NCBI RefSeq assembly: GCF_001424985.1
Contig: NZ_LMDA01000001.1
Coordinates: forward strand, 682,001 to 746,000
Length of the DNA stretch: 64,000 bases
Reading direction: 5' to 3'
Source of the DNA: Rhizobium sp. Root1212
GTDB lineage: Bacteria; Pseudomonadota; Alphaproteobacteria; Rhizobiales; Rhizobiaceae
The notes under the pieces were generated by a model. It saw nothing but the letters and a program-made list of their open reading frames with translations, was not told where the DNA came from and did no database searches. Of this stretch, positions 48,379-58,211 are shown piece after piece; position 1 is the first letter of the stretch, and each line of letters opens with the position of its first letter. The position numbers and the translations under genes are program-made.

Positions 48379-49194
48379 TCAGAGCAGCCTCTGTCCAATT
48401 CTACGGGGCTGGCGTGAAGAACCCTTCGCGCCCGAGGTCAATTTATGGCGCAAAACCCGATAGAGAAACAAGGGGTTGCCAATGATATAACGGCGCCACA
48501 GGCGGCGCGGCTCGTGGACCAGCCGGTGCAGCCATTCCAGCCGCAACTGGCGCACGCCTTGCGAGGCGCGCGGCATCTCGTCAGCGACGAAATCGAACAG
48601 CGCGCCGACGCCGATGATCAGGCGAGCGTGGCCGGGGCCGACGTAACGGTCGATCCACTTTTCCTGCCGGGGGCTGCCCATGGCGACGAGAAGGATATCC
48701 GGCTGTGCCGCCCTCACCCGCTCCATGACGGCATCGGATTGCGAGAGATCGAAATAGCCGTCGCTGACCGGGATAAAGGTGTGCCACGGTGCATGCTTGG
48801 CGAAATTGGCGGCGGCGCGCTCCAGCACGTCGCGCTTTGCGCCGATCATCGCGACCCGGCGCGGCGTCGTCATATAGGTCATCAGCGCCGGCACGAAATC
48901 CGTGCCGTTGAGATTGGCCGGGAACATCCGGCCGTGCATGACGCGCGAGGCGATGTCGATGCCGTGGCCGTCGGGCAGCACGATATGGCGGCAGAGGATG
49001 TCGTGATAGTCCCTGTCCTTCAGCGCCAGATTGGCGTTGTTGGCATTGAGGAACGAAATCACCGTCTGGCCGATCGGCAGCGAGGCCAGTTCGTCGGCAA
49101 AGGTGAAGGCATCCGCCCAGCCGAAATCGCAGACGGGAATATCGAAGATCATCCGCTGCGACGGGATGATCTGGGTATCGCGCGAAAGGTTCAT
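48379..49194 (-). CDS. WecG/TagA/CpsF-family glycosyltransferase
   Basis: This 271-residue enzyme of glycosyltransferase family 26 transfers a sugar to a lipid-linked acceptor. Family blocks are FLNANNANLALKD, the LPDGHGIDIASR motif with the catalytic aspartate, NGTDFVPALM, and VAMGSPRQEKWIDRY followed by GVGALFDFVADE. Its start overlaps the GT4 gene stop by 4 bases. Such enzymes usually add the second sugar of a repeat unit. Confidence 0.88.
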   Translation of the reverse strand: MNLSRDTQIIPSQRMIFDIPVCDFGWADAFTFADELASLPIGQTVISFLNANNANLALKDRDYHDILCRHIVLPDGHGIDIASRVMHGRMFPANLNGTDFVPALMTYMTTPRRVAMIGAKRDVLERAAANFAKHAPWHTFIPVSDGYFDLSQSDAVMERVRAAQPDILLVAMGSPRQEKWIDRYVGPGHARLIIGVGALFDFVADEMPRASQGVRQLRLEWLHRLVHEPRRLWRRYIIGNPLFLYRVLRHKLTSGAKGSSRQPRRIGQRLL

Positions 49195-50441
49195 CGTGCC
49201 TTGCCTCCCTCATGGACGGCAAATCGTTCCTTGGCCGCCGGCTGGCCGGTGGCCGGGGGCTTGGCCTGGGACGCCTCGCGGCCGAGGCTCGCAAGCCCCT
49301 CCTGAAGCGTTTCCAGCAGCCGCGATTTCTGCGCATGGTGGAACAGCGCGCCGGAAACCCGCAGGCTCTCGCCGGCCCGGAGATCGGCGACGCGCTCGGT
49401 GAGCAGCCGGGCAAATTCCGCATCCTGATCGGCAATGGAGCAGTTGGACGGGATCACGTCGATGCCGCGCAACGACTGGCGGGTCGCGACCGTCGCAAGC
49501 CCCAGCTCGAAGGCCTCGATGGTTTTCAGCTGCACGCCCGATCCGCTTTTGGCGATGAGCGGAATGACGCCGCAGGAGGCGGCGAAGGCATGCGCATCCG
49601 GCACCCGGCCGAGGAAGGTGACGCCTGGATGGGAAACGGCCGGCGTGCCCGCGAGCTGACCGGCGATGGCGATCGTCACATCCGGCGCAAGCTGCGGCAC
49701 GACGCGCGAGAGGAACCAGTCGAGGCCGATGCGGTTCGGTTTCCAGCTCCAGGTGCCGATCAGGCCGATATCGTATTGCGGGCGCGGGGCCGGCAGCGGC
49801 GCGGGCGCTTCCCACTGGGTGACGAGCGGCAACACGCTCGCCTTGTCCGACATCAGGTAACCGAAGCCGAAACGGTCACCTTCGGCAAAGGTCCAGATAT
49901 GGGAGGCGGCCTGCGTCAGCTGGCGCTCGTATTGTTCGAGATAGCGGGCCTCGCGGAAAAACAGCGCGCGCTCGATGCGGCCGCCCGCGCGCTCGGCATT
50001 GGCAAGGGCCGCTTCCGCCTCGACATTGTGGGCGACGTAGATCGTCGGATATTTCTGGAAGACGCTGGCGAAGGCGGCGGGCAGCTGCACGGAATTGAGG
50101 ATAATGCCGTCGAAGGGCTGCAGTTCGGCGAGCAGCGTCTCGATCCGCTCCGCCGAGACCTTCAGCATCTTTGCCGAGGAGAGGCTGGTGCGCTTCATCA
50201 GCGCGGTCAGCAGCCAACCGAGCTTGGTGACGGCCCCCACGCGCGCATTGGTGAGTTCCACTTCGCCCAGAAGATGGGTCGGTCCCTCCTGCGCCGGCGT
50301 CTGTCCCGGCTCGATATAGCCGACGACGCTGACCCGGTGGCCGAGCGCGACCAGTCCATCGAGCACCGCGCGGTTGGCGATGCCAAAACCGCTGGACGGG
50401 TTCGCGACGGGAACCAGTGAGGAGACGAAGAGCAGGTGCAT
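49191..50441 (-). CDS. GT4-like glycosyltransferase
   Basis: This 416-residue GT-B-fold enzyme has the N-terminal start MHLLFVSSLVPVANPSSGFG and a C-terminal sugar-nucleotide block (IPLIAKSGSGVQLKTIEAFELGLATVAT) with the E-x7-E pattern of family 4 retaining transferases. The last ~40 residues are an alanine/proline-rich tail. It is the first gene of the three-gene minus-strand operon (GT4, WecG-like, DUF6492-like) and is divergent from the GT2 gene across a 159-base promoter region. Confidence 0.85.
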   Translation of the reverse strand: MHLLFVSSLVPVANPSSGFGIANRAVLDGLVALGHRVSVVGYIEPGQTPAQEGPTHLLGEVELTNARVGAVTKLGWLLTALMKRTSLSSAKMLKVSAERIETLLAELQPFDGIILNSVQLPAAFASVFQKYPTIYVAHNVEAEAALANAERAGGRIERALFFREARYLEQYERQLTQAASHIWTFAEGDRFGFGYLMSDKASVLPLVTQWEAPAPLPAPRPQYDIGLIGTWSWKPNRIGLDWFLSRVVPQLAPDVTIAIAGQLAGTPAVSHPGVTFLGRVPDAHAFAASCGVIPLIAKSGSGVQLKTIEAFELGLATVATRQSLRGIDVIPSNCSIADQDAEFARLLTERVADLRAGESLRVSGALFHHAQKSRLLETLQEGLASLGREASQAKPPATGQPAAKERFAVHEGGKAR

Positions 50442-50600
50442 GTTGCCACACGAGACTGGAGTTCAACTTCCAAGGACCATAGCAACACGCTGTGAAATCC
50501 GGCTTAAACTATTCATTCAAAAGCGAATTCCCGGATTAGGCATCTGTTTAGGAAGATTTGATTTAGTGCGGGTCAGTTTGAGTTTCCCGACAGGCCCGGA

Positions 50601-51590
50601 ATGACCGCGACAACGCCGCATGTGTCGACATACCACCAGCAGGCGGCGGACCCGGCCGGCAGCATCCGGTATGCCGTGACGCTGCCGACTTTCCGGCGGC
50701 CCGAGCATCTGGTCAAAACCCTGAAGACCGTGCTTTCCCAAGCGCCTGGCGCGCCCTTCGCCGTGATCGTGATGGAAAACGACGCCGATGGCATGGAAGG
50801 CGCGCGGGCGGCAAAAGCCTTCTTCGAGCAGCACCAGGTCAATGCGCTCGTCGTCGTCGCCCATGATCGCGGCAACTGCCATGCCTACAATGCCGGCTGG
50901 GCGGCGGCGCTGTCGTCCTATCCGCGCTTGAAAGCGCTCGCCGTCATCGACGACGACGAGATCGCCGCCCCATCGTGGCTCGAAAATCTCATTTTGATAC
51001 AGAACGAGACCGGCGCGGACCTCGTGGGCGGGCCGCAATTGCCCGATTTCGAGGACCGCAGCCGCGCGGCCATGAAGCGCCACCCGGTGTTTACGCCCCA
51101 TTACGACACAAACGGGCCGGTTCCGATCCTCTATTCCTCCGGCAACGTGCTGGTCGGAGCGGACGTGCTGCGCGCCATGCCGCAGCCGTTCCTCGATCCC
51201 GCCTTCAATTTCACCGGTGGCGGCGACAGCGATTTCTACCGGCGCTGCAAGGCAAAGGGCTTTGCCTTCGCCTGGGCGAACGATGCCTGGGTGATGGAAA
51301 CCATTCCGGCGCGGCGCACCGAGGAAAGCTGGGTGCGGGCCAGAAGCCTCAGGACCGGCGCGCTTTCGGCCCAGCTCGAACACCGCGCCCGCCCCGGTCT
51401 TGCCGGCAGGCTTCGCACCGTCGTCCGCTCGCTGCTGCTTCTCGCCGCCTCGCCGTTCCGAGGCTTTGCGCTCTGGCGCCGGACGGGCGTGCCGTCTGCG
51501 GCGCTGTTTCATTTCTATGTGGCGGTCGGTCGGCTGATGGTGGAGTTCGGCTTCATCAACGAGCAATACCGCAACCCGGAAAAAAATTAG
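50601..51590 (+). CDS. GT2-family glycosyltransferase
   Basis: This 329-residue inverting transferase has the GT-A start YAVTLPTFRRPEHLVKTL, the nucleotide-binding IDDDEIAAPSWL (near residue 117), and a GGGDSDFYRRCKAKG acceptor motif. The C-terminal hydrophobic/amphipathic part (LLLLAASPFRGFAL) may bind the membrane. It follows a divergent promoter region. A strong terminator begins inside its last codons. Confidence 0.85.
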   Translation: MTATTPHVSTYHQQAADPAGSIRYAVTLPTFRRPEHLVKTLKTVLSQAPGAPFAVIVMENDADGMEGARAAKAFFEQHQVNALVVVAHDRGNCHAYNAGWAAALSSYPRLKALAVIDDDEIAAPSWLENLILIQNETGADLVGGPQLPDFEDRSRAAMKRHPVFTPHYDTNGPVPILYSSGNVLVGADVLRAMPQPFLDPAFNFTGGGDSDFYRRCKAKGFAFAWANDAWVMETIPARRTEESWVRARSLRTGALSAQLEHRARPGLAGRLRTVVRSLLLLAASPFRGFALWRRTGVPSAALFHFYVAVGRLMVEFGFINEQYRNPEKN

Positions 51591-51626
51591 CGCGGGACGC
51601 TTTCGCGGCCCGCGCTCTCGTTTTTT
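51580..51626. terminator. Bidirectional terminator between the GT2 gene and the flagellar run
   Basis: AGCGCGGG (51589-51596) and CCCGCGCT (51609-51616) form the stem. TTTTTT follows on the plus strand (51621-51626) and TTTTTTT on the minus strand (opposite the A-run 51580-51586). It ends the GT2 transcript and the flagellar transcript. The GT2 stop codon lies inside it. Confidence 0.88.
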
Positions 51627-51639
51627 CCGTGATGTCGGC

Positions 51640-52194
51640 TCAGTGCGCCGACGCTTCCTTGCCCGGCAGGCGGTCGTGGGCGGTCTGACCGTTCTTGTCG
51701 ACGATGGCGACCGGGCGCTGCTTCTGTTCGGTGGGCGTGGCAAGCCGGGCGACATCGGCCTTCGACAGATATTCCAGCTGCTCGACCAGAACCTCGAAGA
51801 TGATCTCATCCTTGAAATTCTTGTTGAGGCCGTCCTTCACCGCCGTCTTGAAATGGGCGATGTCGAAGGAGCTGGTATCGGCGACATTGATCAGCCGTTC
51901 GCCGACCAGGATGTCATAAAGCGCGCTGGTGACGCTTTCCTTCAGCGGCACCTGCAGCGCCTTGATCTTGTTCTTGTCGACCGCGAAGGAAAGCTTGGTG
52001 AGGAAGTAGCCCTGCACCGCGCCGTCGGTGATGACCGGCACGGTGATCAGTTCGCCCGGCACGTATTCCTGCAGCGCCTTGCGCTCGGCATCTGCATCCG
52101 AGACGATCGGCGCGGAGGCGCGCTCCATCGAAAAATAGACGGAGCCGAGCGTGACGGCTGCGACCCAGACGCCGGTGAAAACAAGCTTCAACAT
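51640..52194 (-). CDS. Membrane-anchored protein at the end of the flagellar run (FliL-like layout)
   Basis: This 184-residue protein has one N-terminal membrane segment (residues 3-22) and a periplasmic part beginning after about residue 40 (PGELITVPVITDGAVQGYFLTKLSF). Later comes FKDEIIFEVLVEQLEYLSKADV. Single-pass anchoring with a small periplasmic domain, and the position at the end of a flagellar gene run, recall FliL, but the sequence is too diverged to call. Its start overlaps the preceding gene's stop by one base, so translation is coupled. The homologue in S. meliloti is an uncharacterised protein of the same cluster as far as I recall. Confidence 0.6.
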   Translation of the reverse strand: MLKLVFTGVWVAAVTLGSVYFSMERASAPIVSDADAERKALQEYVPGELITVPVITDGAVQGYFLTKLSFAVDKNKIKALQVPLKESVTSALYDILVGERLINVADTSSFDIAHFKTAVKDGLNKNFKDEIIFEVLVEQLEYLSKADVARLATPTEQKQRPVAIVDKNGQTAHDRLPGKEASAH

Positions 52195-52562
52195 CAGAAA
52201 TCGCCGTAGCGGAACTGTTCCTGAGAATAGATGCCGTCGGCGTCCGCATTCTGAACGGCGCTCTTGAGGATATCGACGACCGAGCGGCAGGCTTCCATAT
52301 GGGCGCCGACCTTCTGCGAATTCATCATCAGCTTGCCGCGGATGTGCTTCGTCTGGTCGATGAAGGAGGGCGAGACCGCGTCGAGCGAGGCATTGCGGTT
52401 CAGCATGCTCAGCTCATAGAGGCAGCGGCTCTTGCGGGCATTGGACATCTTCAGATCGAAGGTGGGATCGATACCGATGCGCTCGTTCTCATTGTCGAGG
52501 ATCATCTCGAGACGACCCAGTACGTTGCGGATACGGACGTCAGTGGATGCAGCAGCTTCCAT
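52194..52562 (-). CDS. Small helical flagellar-run protein (FlgN-like)
   Basis: This 122-residue soluble, helical protein contains VLGRLEMILDNENERIGIDP, LKMSNARKSRCLYELSML and LMMNSQKVGAHMEACRSVVD. The spacing of leucines, the ENxx(I/L)..D block, and the K-S-R-x-L-Y-E-L block resemble FlgN, the chaperone of FlgK and FlgL, whose genes are in this same run. The start was placed at ATG 52562 (MEAAASTDV). Function is inferred from pattern and context only. Confidence 0.55.
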   Translation of the reverse strand: MEAAASTDVRIRNVLGRLEMILDNENERIGIDPTFDLKMSNARKSRCLYELSMLNRNASLDAVSPSFIDQTKHIRGKLMMNSQKVGAHMEACRSVVDILKSAVQNADADGIYSQEQFRYGDF

Positions 52563-52635
52563 CGTTTGGCTCCCATAGGCGCAAGGCAGGCTGTCCCGAC
52601 AGCCCCGTCGCATGCGCAGAATTCGTTTTCAAATC

Positions 52636-52653
52636 TCCCGGCCGAGGCCGGGA
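52636..52653 (-). other. Hairpin between flgJ and the FlgN-like gene
   Basis: TCCCGGC and GCCGGGA enclose a CGAG loop in the 122-base gap after flgJ. It has no T-run and probably acts as a processing or stabilising element inside the run. Confidence 0.4.
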
Positions 52654-52684
52654 AACGGTTGATGCGGATAAGGCTTGAGGCCGG

Positions 52685-53251
52685 TTATGCCCGGTCCTTC
52701 GTCTGTTCGGTGCCCAGGAACTGGTCCACCGCTTTGCGCTCGTATTGCTGGACCATGCTCAGCGCGACATTGTTGCTGTTGCCGTCGAGCGAGGCGTTCA
52801 CCCGCTCCGGGCCGCCACTGCCGACGATGCGGTCGGTGATCAGGCTGCGGGCGATGCCGACGCCTTCGCCTTCGGCCATGACGTTGGCGACCTGCTCGGC
52901 CATCATGCTCTTCCAGATGTCGCCGGCCGTTCCTTTGCCGTAGACGTCTTCGCTTTCAGCCGGCAGCATCGATTTCACGAAGTTCTGCAGCACCATGGCC
53001 TCGAACTTGCGGTAGGTCTCGGGGATCTTCGGCTGCTCGACGCGGTTGTTGATGTTGCCGAGGCCGGAGGAGCCCTCGCTCTGGTTCAGGACCGCCACGG
53101 TGTTGGCAAAGCCGTTGCCGTTTTCGACCAGACTCGTCGCCTGGAAGGCGGCGCGATTGGCCTTGAGCCGCGCCTGCGCCTCCTGAACCTCACTGGGGTC
53201 GGCAGCGCGCACGACATCCATCACGAGATCGCTGGGGGGAGAGATGGCCAT
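52685..53251 (-). CDS. flgJ: Rod-binding protein FlgJ (CheL-type, no muramidase domain)
   Basis: This 188-residue protein carries the rod-binding domain: FEAMVLQNFVKSMLPAESED (about residues 84-103), followed by VYGKGTAGDIWKSMMAEQVA. The C-terminal muramidase domain of gamma-proteobacterial FlgJ is absent, as is usual in alphaproteobacteria where the short form is often named CheL. The peptidoglycan-cutting activity may instead come from the transglycosylase encoded at 63042-63608. It lies downstream of fliR and the coiled-coil gene. Confidence 0.82.
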   Translation of the reverse strand: MAISPPSDLVMDVVRAADPSEVQEAQARLKANRAAFQATSLVENGNGFANTVAVLNQSEGSSGLGNINNRVEQPKIPETYRKFEAMVLQNFVKSMLPAESEDVYGKGTAGDIWKSMMAEQVANVMAEGEGVGIARSLITDRIVGSGGPERVNASLDGNSNNVALSMVQQYERKAVDQFLGTEQTKDRA

Positions 53252-53305
53252 CGGACAGTCCTTTCCTTCGGGCCGACGCGCGCAGGCGCCGATCTTGAGA
53301 AAGCA

Positions 53306-53719
53306 CTATGATTTGCCAACCTTACCGGAAGCTGGAGGCGCCATCATGATCTGCTGGTCGACGAGATCGTAGATCGCATTGTCGGTTTCCTCGCGGTCCT
53401 CGGCCATGCGGGCGTCCTTCATGTTCTCCTCCAGCCGGTCGCCCTTGGCGCGCTCTTTCAGAACACGCGCCTCGTGCACCTCCTGGATACCGAGCAGCAT
53501 CTGGTCCTTCTGGGCGAGGCGGCCAAGCTGGGAGGCATAGTGGCCGGAGAACATGGCATGCAGGGGTTTGGCCGAGCCCATGGCATCGGCAACGACATCG
53601 ATCGTGTCGGCCAGTTCGCGGCGCTGGCGCGCGGTTTCGGCCAGTTCGCTTTCGGCCATCTGTTCCAGATGCCGCTGCACGGCCACAAGACGCTTCAGCT
53701 TGTCGGAACGGCTTTTCAT
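53306..53719 (-). CDS. Coiled-coil protein after fliR (FliJ-like)
   Basis: This 137-residue charged helical protein starts MKSRSDKLKRLVAVQRHLEQ and has long heptad-type stretches through LKERAKGDRLEENMKDARMAEDREE. Size and coiled-coil character recall FliJ, the export-apparatus component, and it begins 4 bases after fliR. True FliJ usually neighbours fliI, so the name is uncertain. Confidence 0.55.
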   Translation of the reverse strand: MKSRSDKLKRLVAVQRHLEQMAESELAETARQRRELADTIDVVADAMGSAKPLHAMFSGHYASQLGRLAQKDQMLLGIQEVHEARVLKERAKGDRLEENMKDARMAEDREETDNAIYDLVDQQIMMAPPASGKVGKS

Positions 53720-53723
53720 CGGG

Positions 53724-54476
53724 CTATCCTCCGAGCATGACCGGGCCGAAACCATCGGCAAACAGCTTCAGCATCGCCGCGATCCCGAGATAGAGCAGGA
53801 ACATGCCGCCCATGATGAGATAAGGCAGCGAAATGAAGTAGAGCGGCATGGCCGGAGCCAGCTTGTTGACGAGGCCGATGGCGAGGTTGAACAGCAGGCC
53901 GTAGATCAGGAAAGGGCTCGCCAGCCTGAGCATAATCATGAAGGTCGTCTCGAGCGCATTGGTGAGCGTGATCAGAACGCCCTGCGGATCGAAACCGGCG
54001 CCGAGCGGCATGACCTTGTAGGAATCGACGAGGCTTTCGATGATCACATGGTGGAAATCCAGCATGAACAGCATCATCAGGCCGGCAAAGCTGATGAGAT
54101 TGGTCAGCTGGTTTTCCGGGGTGTCTTCGAGCACGTCGGCGGTCGGCGGGGCGTTGAAGCCCATCATCATCGTCAGCACCGTGCCGGCGAACTGGAGGCC
54201 GAGAACGTAATAGCGGGCGATCAGGCCGATGACCGAGCCGATGACGGTCTCGGTGGCGATGATGTAGATATAGGTGTGGGCCTTGCCGGTGACCTGCGGG
54301 TAGATCTGGTCCCACATGATCGGCAAAATCGCCATCGACACGGCGACGGCGACGAGGATGCGAATATTGACCGAGACGCGCGCGGTCGAAAAACCCGGCA
54401 TGACCATGAAGCAGCCACCGATACGGCAGAATGCCGCAAACAGCGCCAGCACCGTGCCTTCCGGGTCGGTGATCAT
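53724..54476 (-). CDS. fliR: Flagellar export apparatus protein FliR
   Basis: This 250-residue inner-membrane protein has about six hydrophobic segments and forms the export gate with FliP and FliQ. Conserved blocks include [15 protein letters not shown], the [14 protein letters not shown] stretch, and [23 protein letters not shown] 54476 overlaps the flhA stop (ATGA), indicating coupled translation. The frame open upstream runs inside flhA and is not coding. Confidence 0.93.
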   Translation of the reverse strand: MITDPEGTVLALFAAFCRIGGCFMVMPGFSTARVSVNIRILVAVAVSMAILPIMWDQIYPQVTGKAHTYIYIIATETVIGSVIGLIARYYVLGLQFAGTVLTMMMGFNAPPTADVLEDTPENQLTNLISFAGLMMLFMLDFHHVIIESLVDSYKVMPLGAGFDPQGVLITLTNALETTFMIMLRLASPFLIYGLLFNLAIGLVNKLAPAMPLYFISLPYLIMGGMFLLYLGIAAMLKLFADGFGPVMLGG

Positions 54477-56560
54477 GAAATCGAGCCGATGATCTTGATC
54501 TCGAGGCCCTTGGCCAGCTCGACATGGCTCAAGACCGGCAATGTTGCAAAAAGGCGTTCGATGATCATGCGCACATAAGAGCGGGATTCGGGCGAACTTA
54601 CCAGTACGAAAGGCATGCCGCGGTCCAGATGTTCGCGGATAACCCGCGTCGCCTGCTCCGAAAACTCTTCCAGATGACGCGGGTCGATGTCGAATTCGAC
54701 GATTTCGCCCTTGGCATCGCGCTTCAGCGCCTGGTGGAACACCATGTCCCACTTGCTGCCGAGGCGCAGCACCCGCAGCGTGCCGTTGTCGGCGAGATCG
54801 CCGCAGAGCTGCTGCGACATGCGCACGCGCACGTGCTCGACGATCTGTTCGGTTTTTCTGACATGCGGCGCAAGTTCGGCGACCGCTTCGAGGATGAGAT
54901 GCAGGTTGCGGATCGAGACGCGCTCGGCCAGCAGCAGTTTCAGCACCGCCTGCAGGCCCGAATAGGACATATGCGAGGTGCAGATTTCGTCCGCCAGCTT
55001 GCGGTATTCCGGGTCGAGACGTTCGATCAGAATCTTCACGTCCTTGTAGGAGAGAAGCTGCGGCAGGTTGTTGCGGATGACTTCCGACAGATGGGTCAGG
55101 ACGACGGAAACGTTGTCGATCGGGTGGAAGCCTTCGCGCTTCAGGTCTTCTGTGAAGGTTTCGAGGATCGAGACCGCCGGCATGCCGAAAGCGGGTTCGC
55201 GGATATCGTCCCCCGGCACGCTCGGACGGCGGCCGCCGCCGGTGACGACGATGACTTCGCCGACGCGCACCGTGTTGGAGGCGATCGTCGTGCCGTGAAT
55301 GCGGATGTGATAGGCCTTGTCCGGGATGCTGATATCGTCGGAAACCTTGATTTCCGGGACAATGAGCCCGTACTGGCCGGCGAATTTGCGGCGCATCTTG
55401 CCGACGCGGAAGGCCAGTTCCTGATGCGAGCCGAGCAGACGGGTCGAGACCTGCTTGCCGAGCAGCAACTCGATTTCGGCGGTCTTCAGCACCGACTTGA
55501 CCGAATCCTTCTCGGTATCCTTGACCTGCGAGGCGACCTGCTGGTCGGCTTCGCGCTTGGCCTTGTTGGCGGCTTCCAGCTGGCGCGGAATGAGCCAGGA
55601 GAGAAAGGCCATGCCGCCGCCGAGAAGCGCGAACGGGAAGAACGGAAGGCCGGGCATCAGCGCCAGCGCCAGCACCAGACCGGAGGCCAGCATCAGTGCG
55701 CGCGGATAGTTGATGAGCTGGCCGACAACGGCCTGGTCGGTCGAGCCCGAGGTGCCGCCGCGCGAGACGAGCAGGCCGGCAGCGAGCGAAACGATCAGCG
55801 CCGGGATCTGCGAGACGAGACCGTCACCGACCGAGAGCTTGACGAAGACGTCGGCCGCCTCGCCGATCGACATGCCATGGCGGACATAGCCGATGATGAT
55901 GCCGCCGAAGACGTTGATGCCGGTGATGAGCAAGCCGGCGATCGCATCGCCGCGCACGAATTTCGAGGCACCGTCCATCGAACCGAAGAAGGAGCTTTCC
56001 TCTTCCAGTTCGCGCCGGCGGCGCTGGGCTTCCTTCTCGTCGATCAGGCCCGCAGACAGGTCGGCGTCGATCGACATCTGCTTGCCGGGGATGGCATCGA
56101 GGGTGAAGCGGGCGCCGACTTCCGCGATACGTGTTGCGCCCTTGGTGATGACGATGAAGTTCACCGTGATCAGGATGAGGAAGACGATCAGACCGATAAC
56201 GAAATCGCCGGACATCACGAGGCTGGCAAAGCCGGCGATGACGCCGCCCGCCGCATCATGGCCCTGATGGCCGTGCGAGAGGATGACGCGGGTGGTGGCG
56301 ATGTTGAGCGCCAGCCGCGTCATGGTCGCGATCAGCAGGATGACCGGGAAGGACGAGAAATCCAGAGGCCGCTGAATCCACAGCGCCACCATCAGGATGA
56401 GCACGGAAAACGCGATGGAGAAGGCAAGCCCGATATCGATCAGAAACGGCGGGATCGGCAGGAACAGGATCGACAGGATCGCCACGATGCCGAGCGCGAA
56501 GCCGATATCTCGGCCACGGGGAGCGACTTTCGGGATGACCAGAGCAGGTGGTTGTGCCAT
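54473..56560 (-). CDS. flhA: Flagellar export apparatus protein FlhA
   Basis: This 695-residue protein of the FHIPEP family has about eight membrane segments in residues 1-320 and a cytoplasmic domain that docks substrate-chaperone complexes. The FHIPEP block is [20 protein letters not shown] (near residue 150). The cytoplasmic linker begins at about residue 340. ATG 56560 was preferred to an earlier in-frame ATG because GGAAG lies 7 bases upstream and MAQPPALV begins the conserved part. A 136-base gap with a palindrome separates it from fliQ. Confidence 0.95.
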   Translation of the reverse strand: MAQPPALVIPKVAPRGRDIGFALGIVAILSILFLPIPPFLIDIGLAFSIAFSVLILMVALWIQRPLDFSSFPVILLIATMTRLALNIATTRVILSHGHQGHDAAGGVIAGFASLVMSGDFVIGLIVFLILITVNFIVITKGATRIAEVGARFTLDAIPGKQMSIDADLSAGLIDEKEAQRRRRELEEESSFFGSMDGASKFVRGDAIAGLLITGINVFGGIIIGYVRHGMSIGEAADVFVKLSVGDGLVSQIPALIVSLAAGLLVSRGGTSGSTDQAVVGQLINYPRALMLASGLVLALALMPGLPFFPFALLGGGMAFLSWLIPRQLEAANKAKREADQQVASQVKDTEKDSVKSVLKTAEIELLLGKQVSTRLLGSHQELAFRVGKMRRKFAGQYGLIVPEIKVSDDISIPDKAYHIRIHGTTIASNTVRVGEVIVVTGGGRRPSVPGDDIREPAFGMPAVSILETFTEDLKREGFHPIDNVSVVLTHLSEVIRNNLPQLLSYKDVKILIERLDPEYRKLADEICTSHMSYSGLQAVLKLLLAERVSIRNLHLILEAVAELAPHVRKTEQIVEHVRVRMSQQLCGDLADNGTLRVLRLGSKWDMVFHQALKRDAKGEIVEFDIDPRHLEEFSEQATRVIREHLDRGMPFVLVSSPESRSYVRMIIERLFATLPVLSHVELAKGLEIKIIGSIS

Positions 56561-56667
56561 CGGAACTTCCGTCTCTTCATGAGAGGCGGGCAGCATTCAT
56601 ACCTGCTGCCCAATTTATGGAAGAGACCTAGCGGCCGAAGCTTGCGCGAGGGTGATGGCTTGCTTCT

Positions 56668-56691
56668 CCCTTCTCCCCGCGAGGAGAAGGG
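56668..56691. repeat. Palindrome between fliQ and flhA (RIME-like fragment)
   Basis: CCCTTCTCC and GGAGAAGGG form a perfect 9-base-pair stem with loop CCGCGA. The sequence matches the CTTCTCCCCGC...GGGGAGAAG arm of the RIME copies elsewhere in the window. It lies inside an otherwise compact flagellar run and so would be in the transcript. Confidence 0.6.
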
Positions 56692-56696
56692 AAACC

Positions 56697-56963
56697 TCAG
56701 AATCCCGACTGGATTCGCGAGAAAATCGTATCGGTGAAGATCGAAATCTGCGCGCCGATGAAGGAGGCCGAAAGGGCGACCGTCACCAGCACCGCAAGGA
56801 TTTTCGGCACGAAGGTCAGGGTCATTTCCTGAACCTGGGTCAGCGCCTGGATCAAGGCGACGATGAGGCCGACGGCCATGGCGGCCAAAACGGGCGGACC
56901 CGAAGCGACGACGACCGTCCAGATCGCCGCCTGCACAATATCGAGGGCATCCGCCTCATTCAT
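56697..56963 (-). CDS. fliQ: Flagellar export apparatus protein FliQ
   Basis: This 88-residue protein has two membrane helices (about 15-40 and 50-75). The family block PPVLAAMAVGLIVALIQALT, with VQEMTLTFVPK following, is typical. It is part of the FliPQR export gate. It lies 6 bases after flgD. Confidence 0.93.
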   Translation of the reverse strand: MNEADALDIVQAAIWTVVVASGPPVLAAMAVGLIVALIQALTQVQEMTLTFVPKILAVLVTVALSASFIGAQISIFTDTIFSRIQSGF

Positions 56964-56969
56964 GGAACG

Positions 56970-58173
<1,204 letters not shown>

Positions 58174-58211
58174 TCAGACACCCTTCATGTTTGTCTTATG
58201 CCCGCTTCCCA

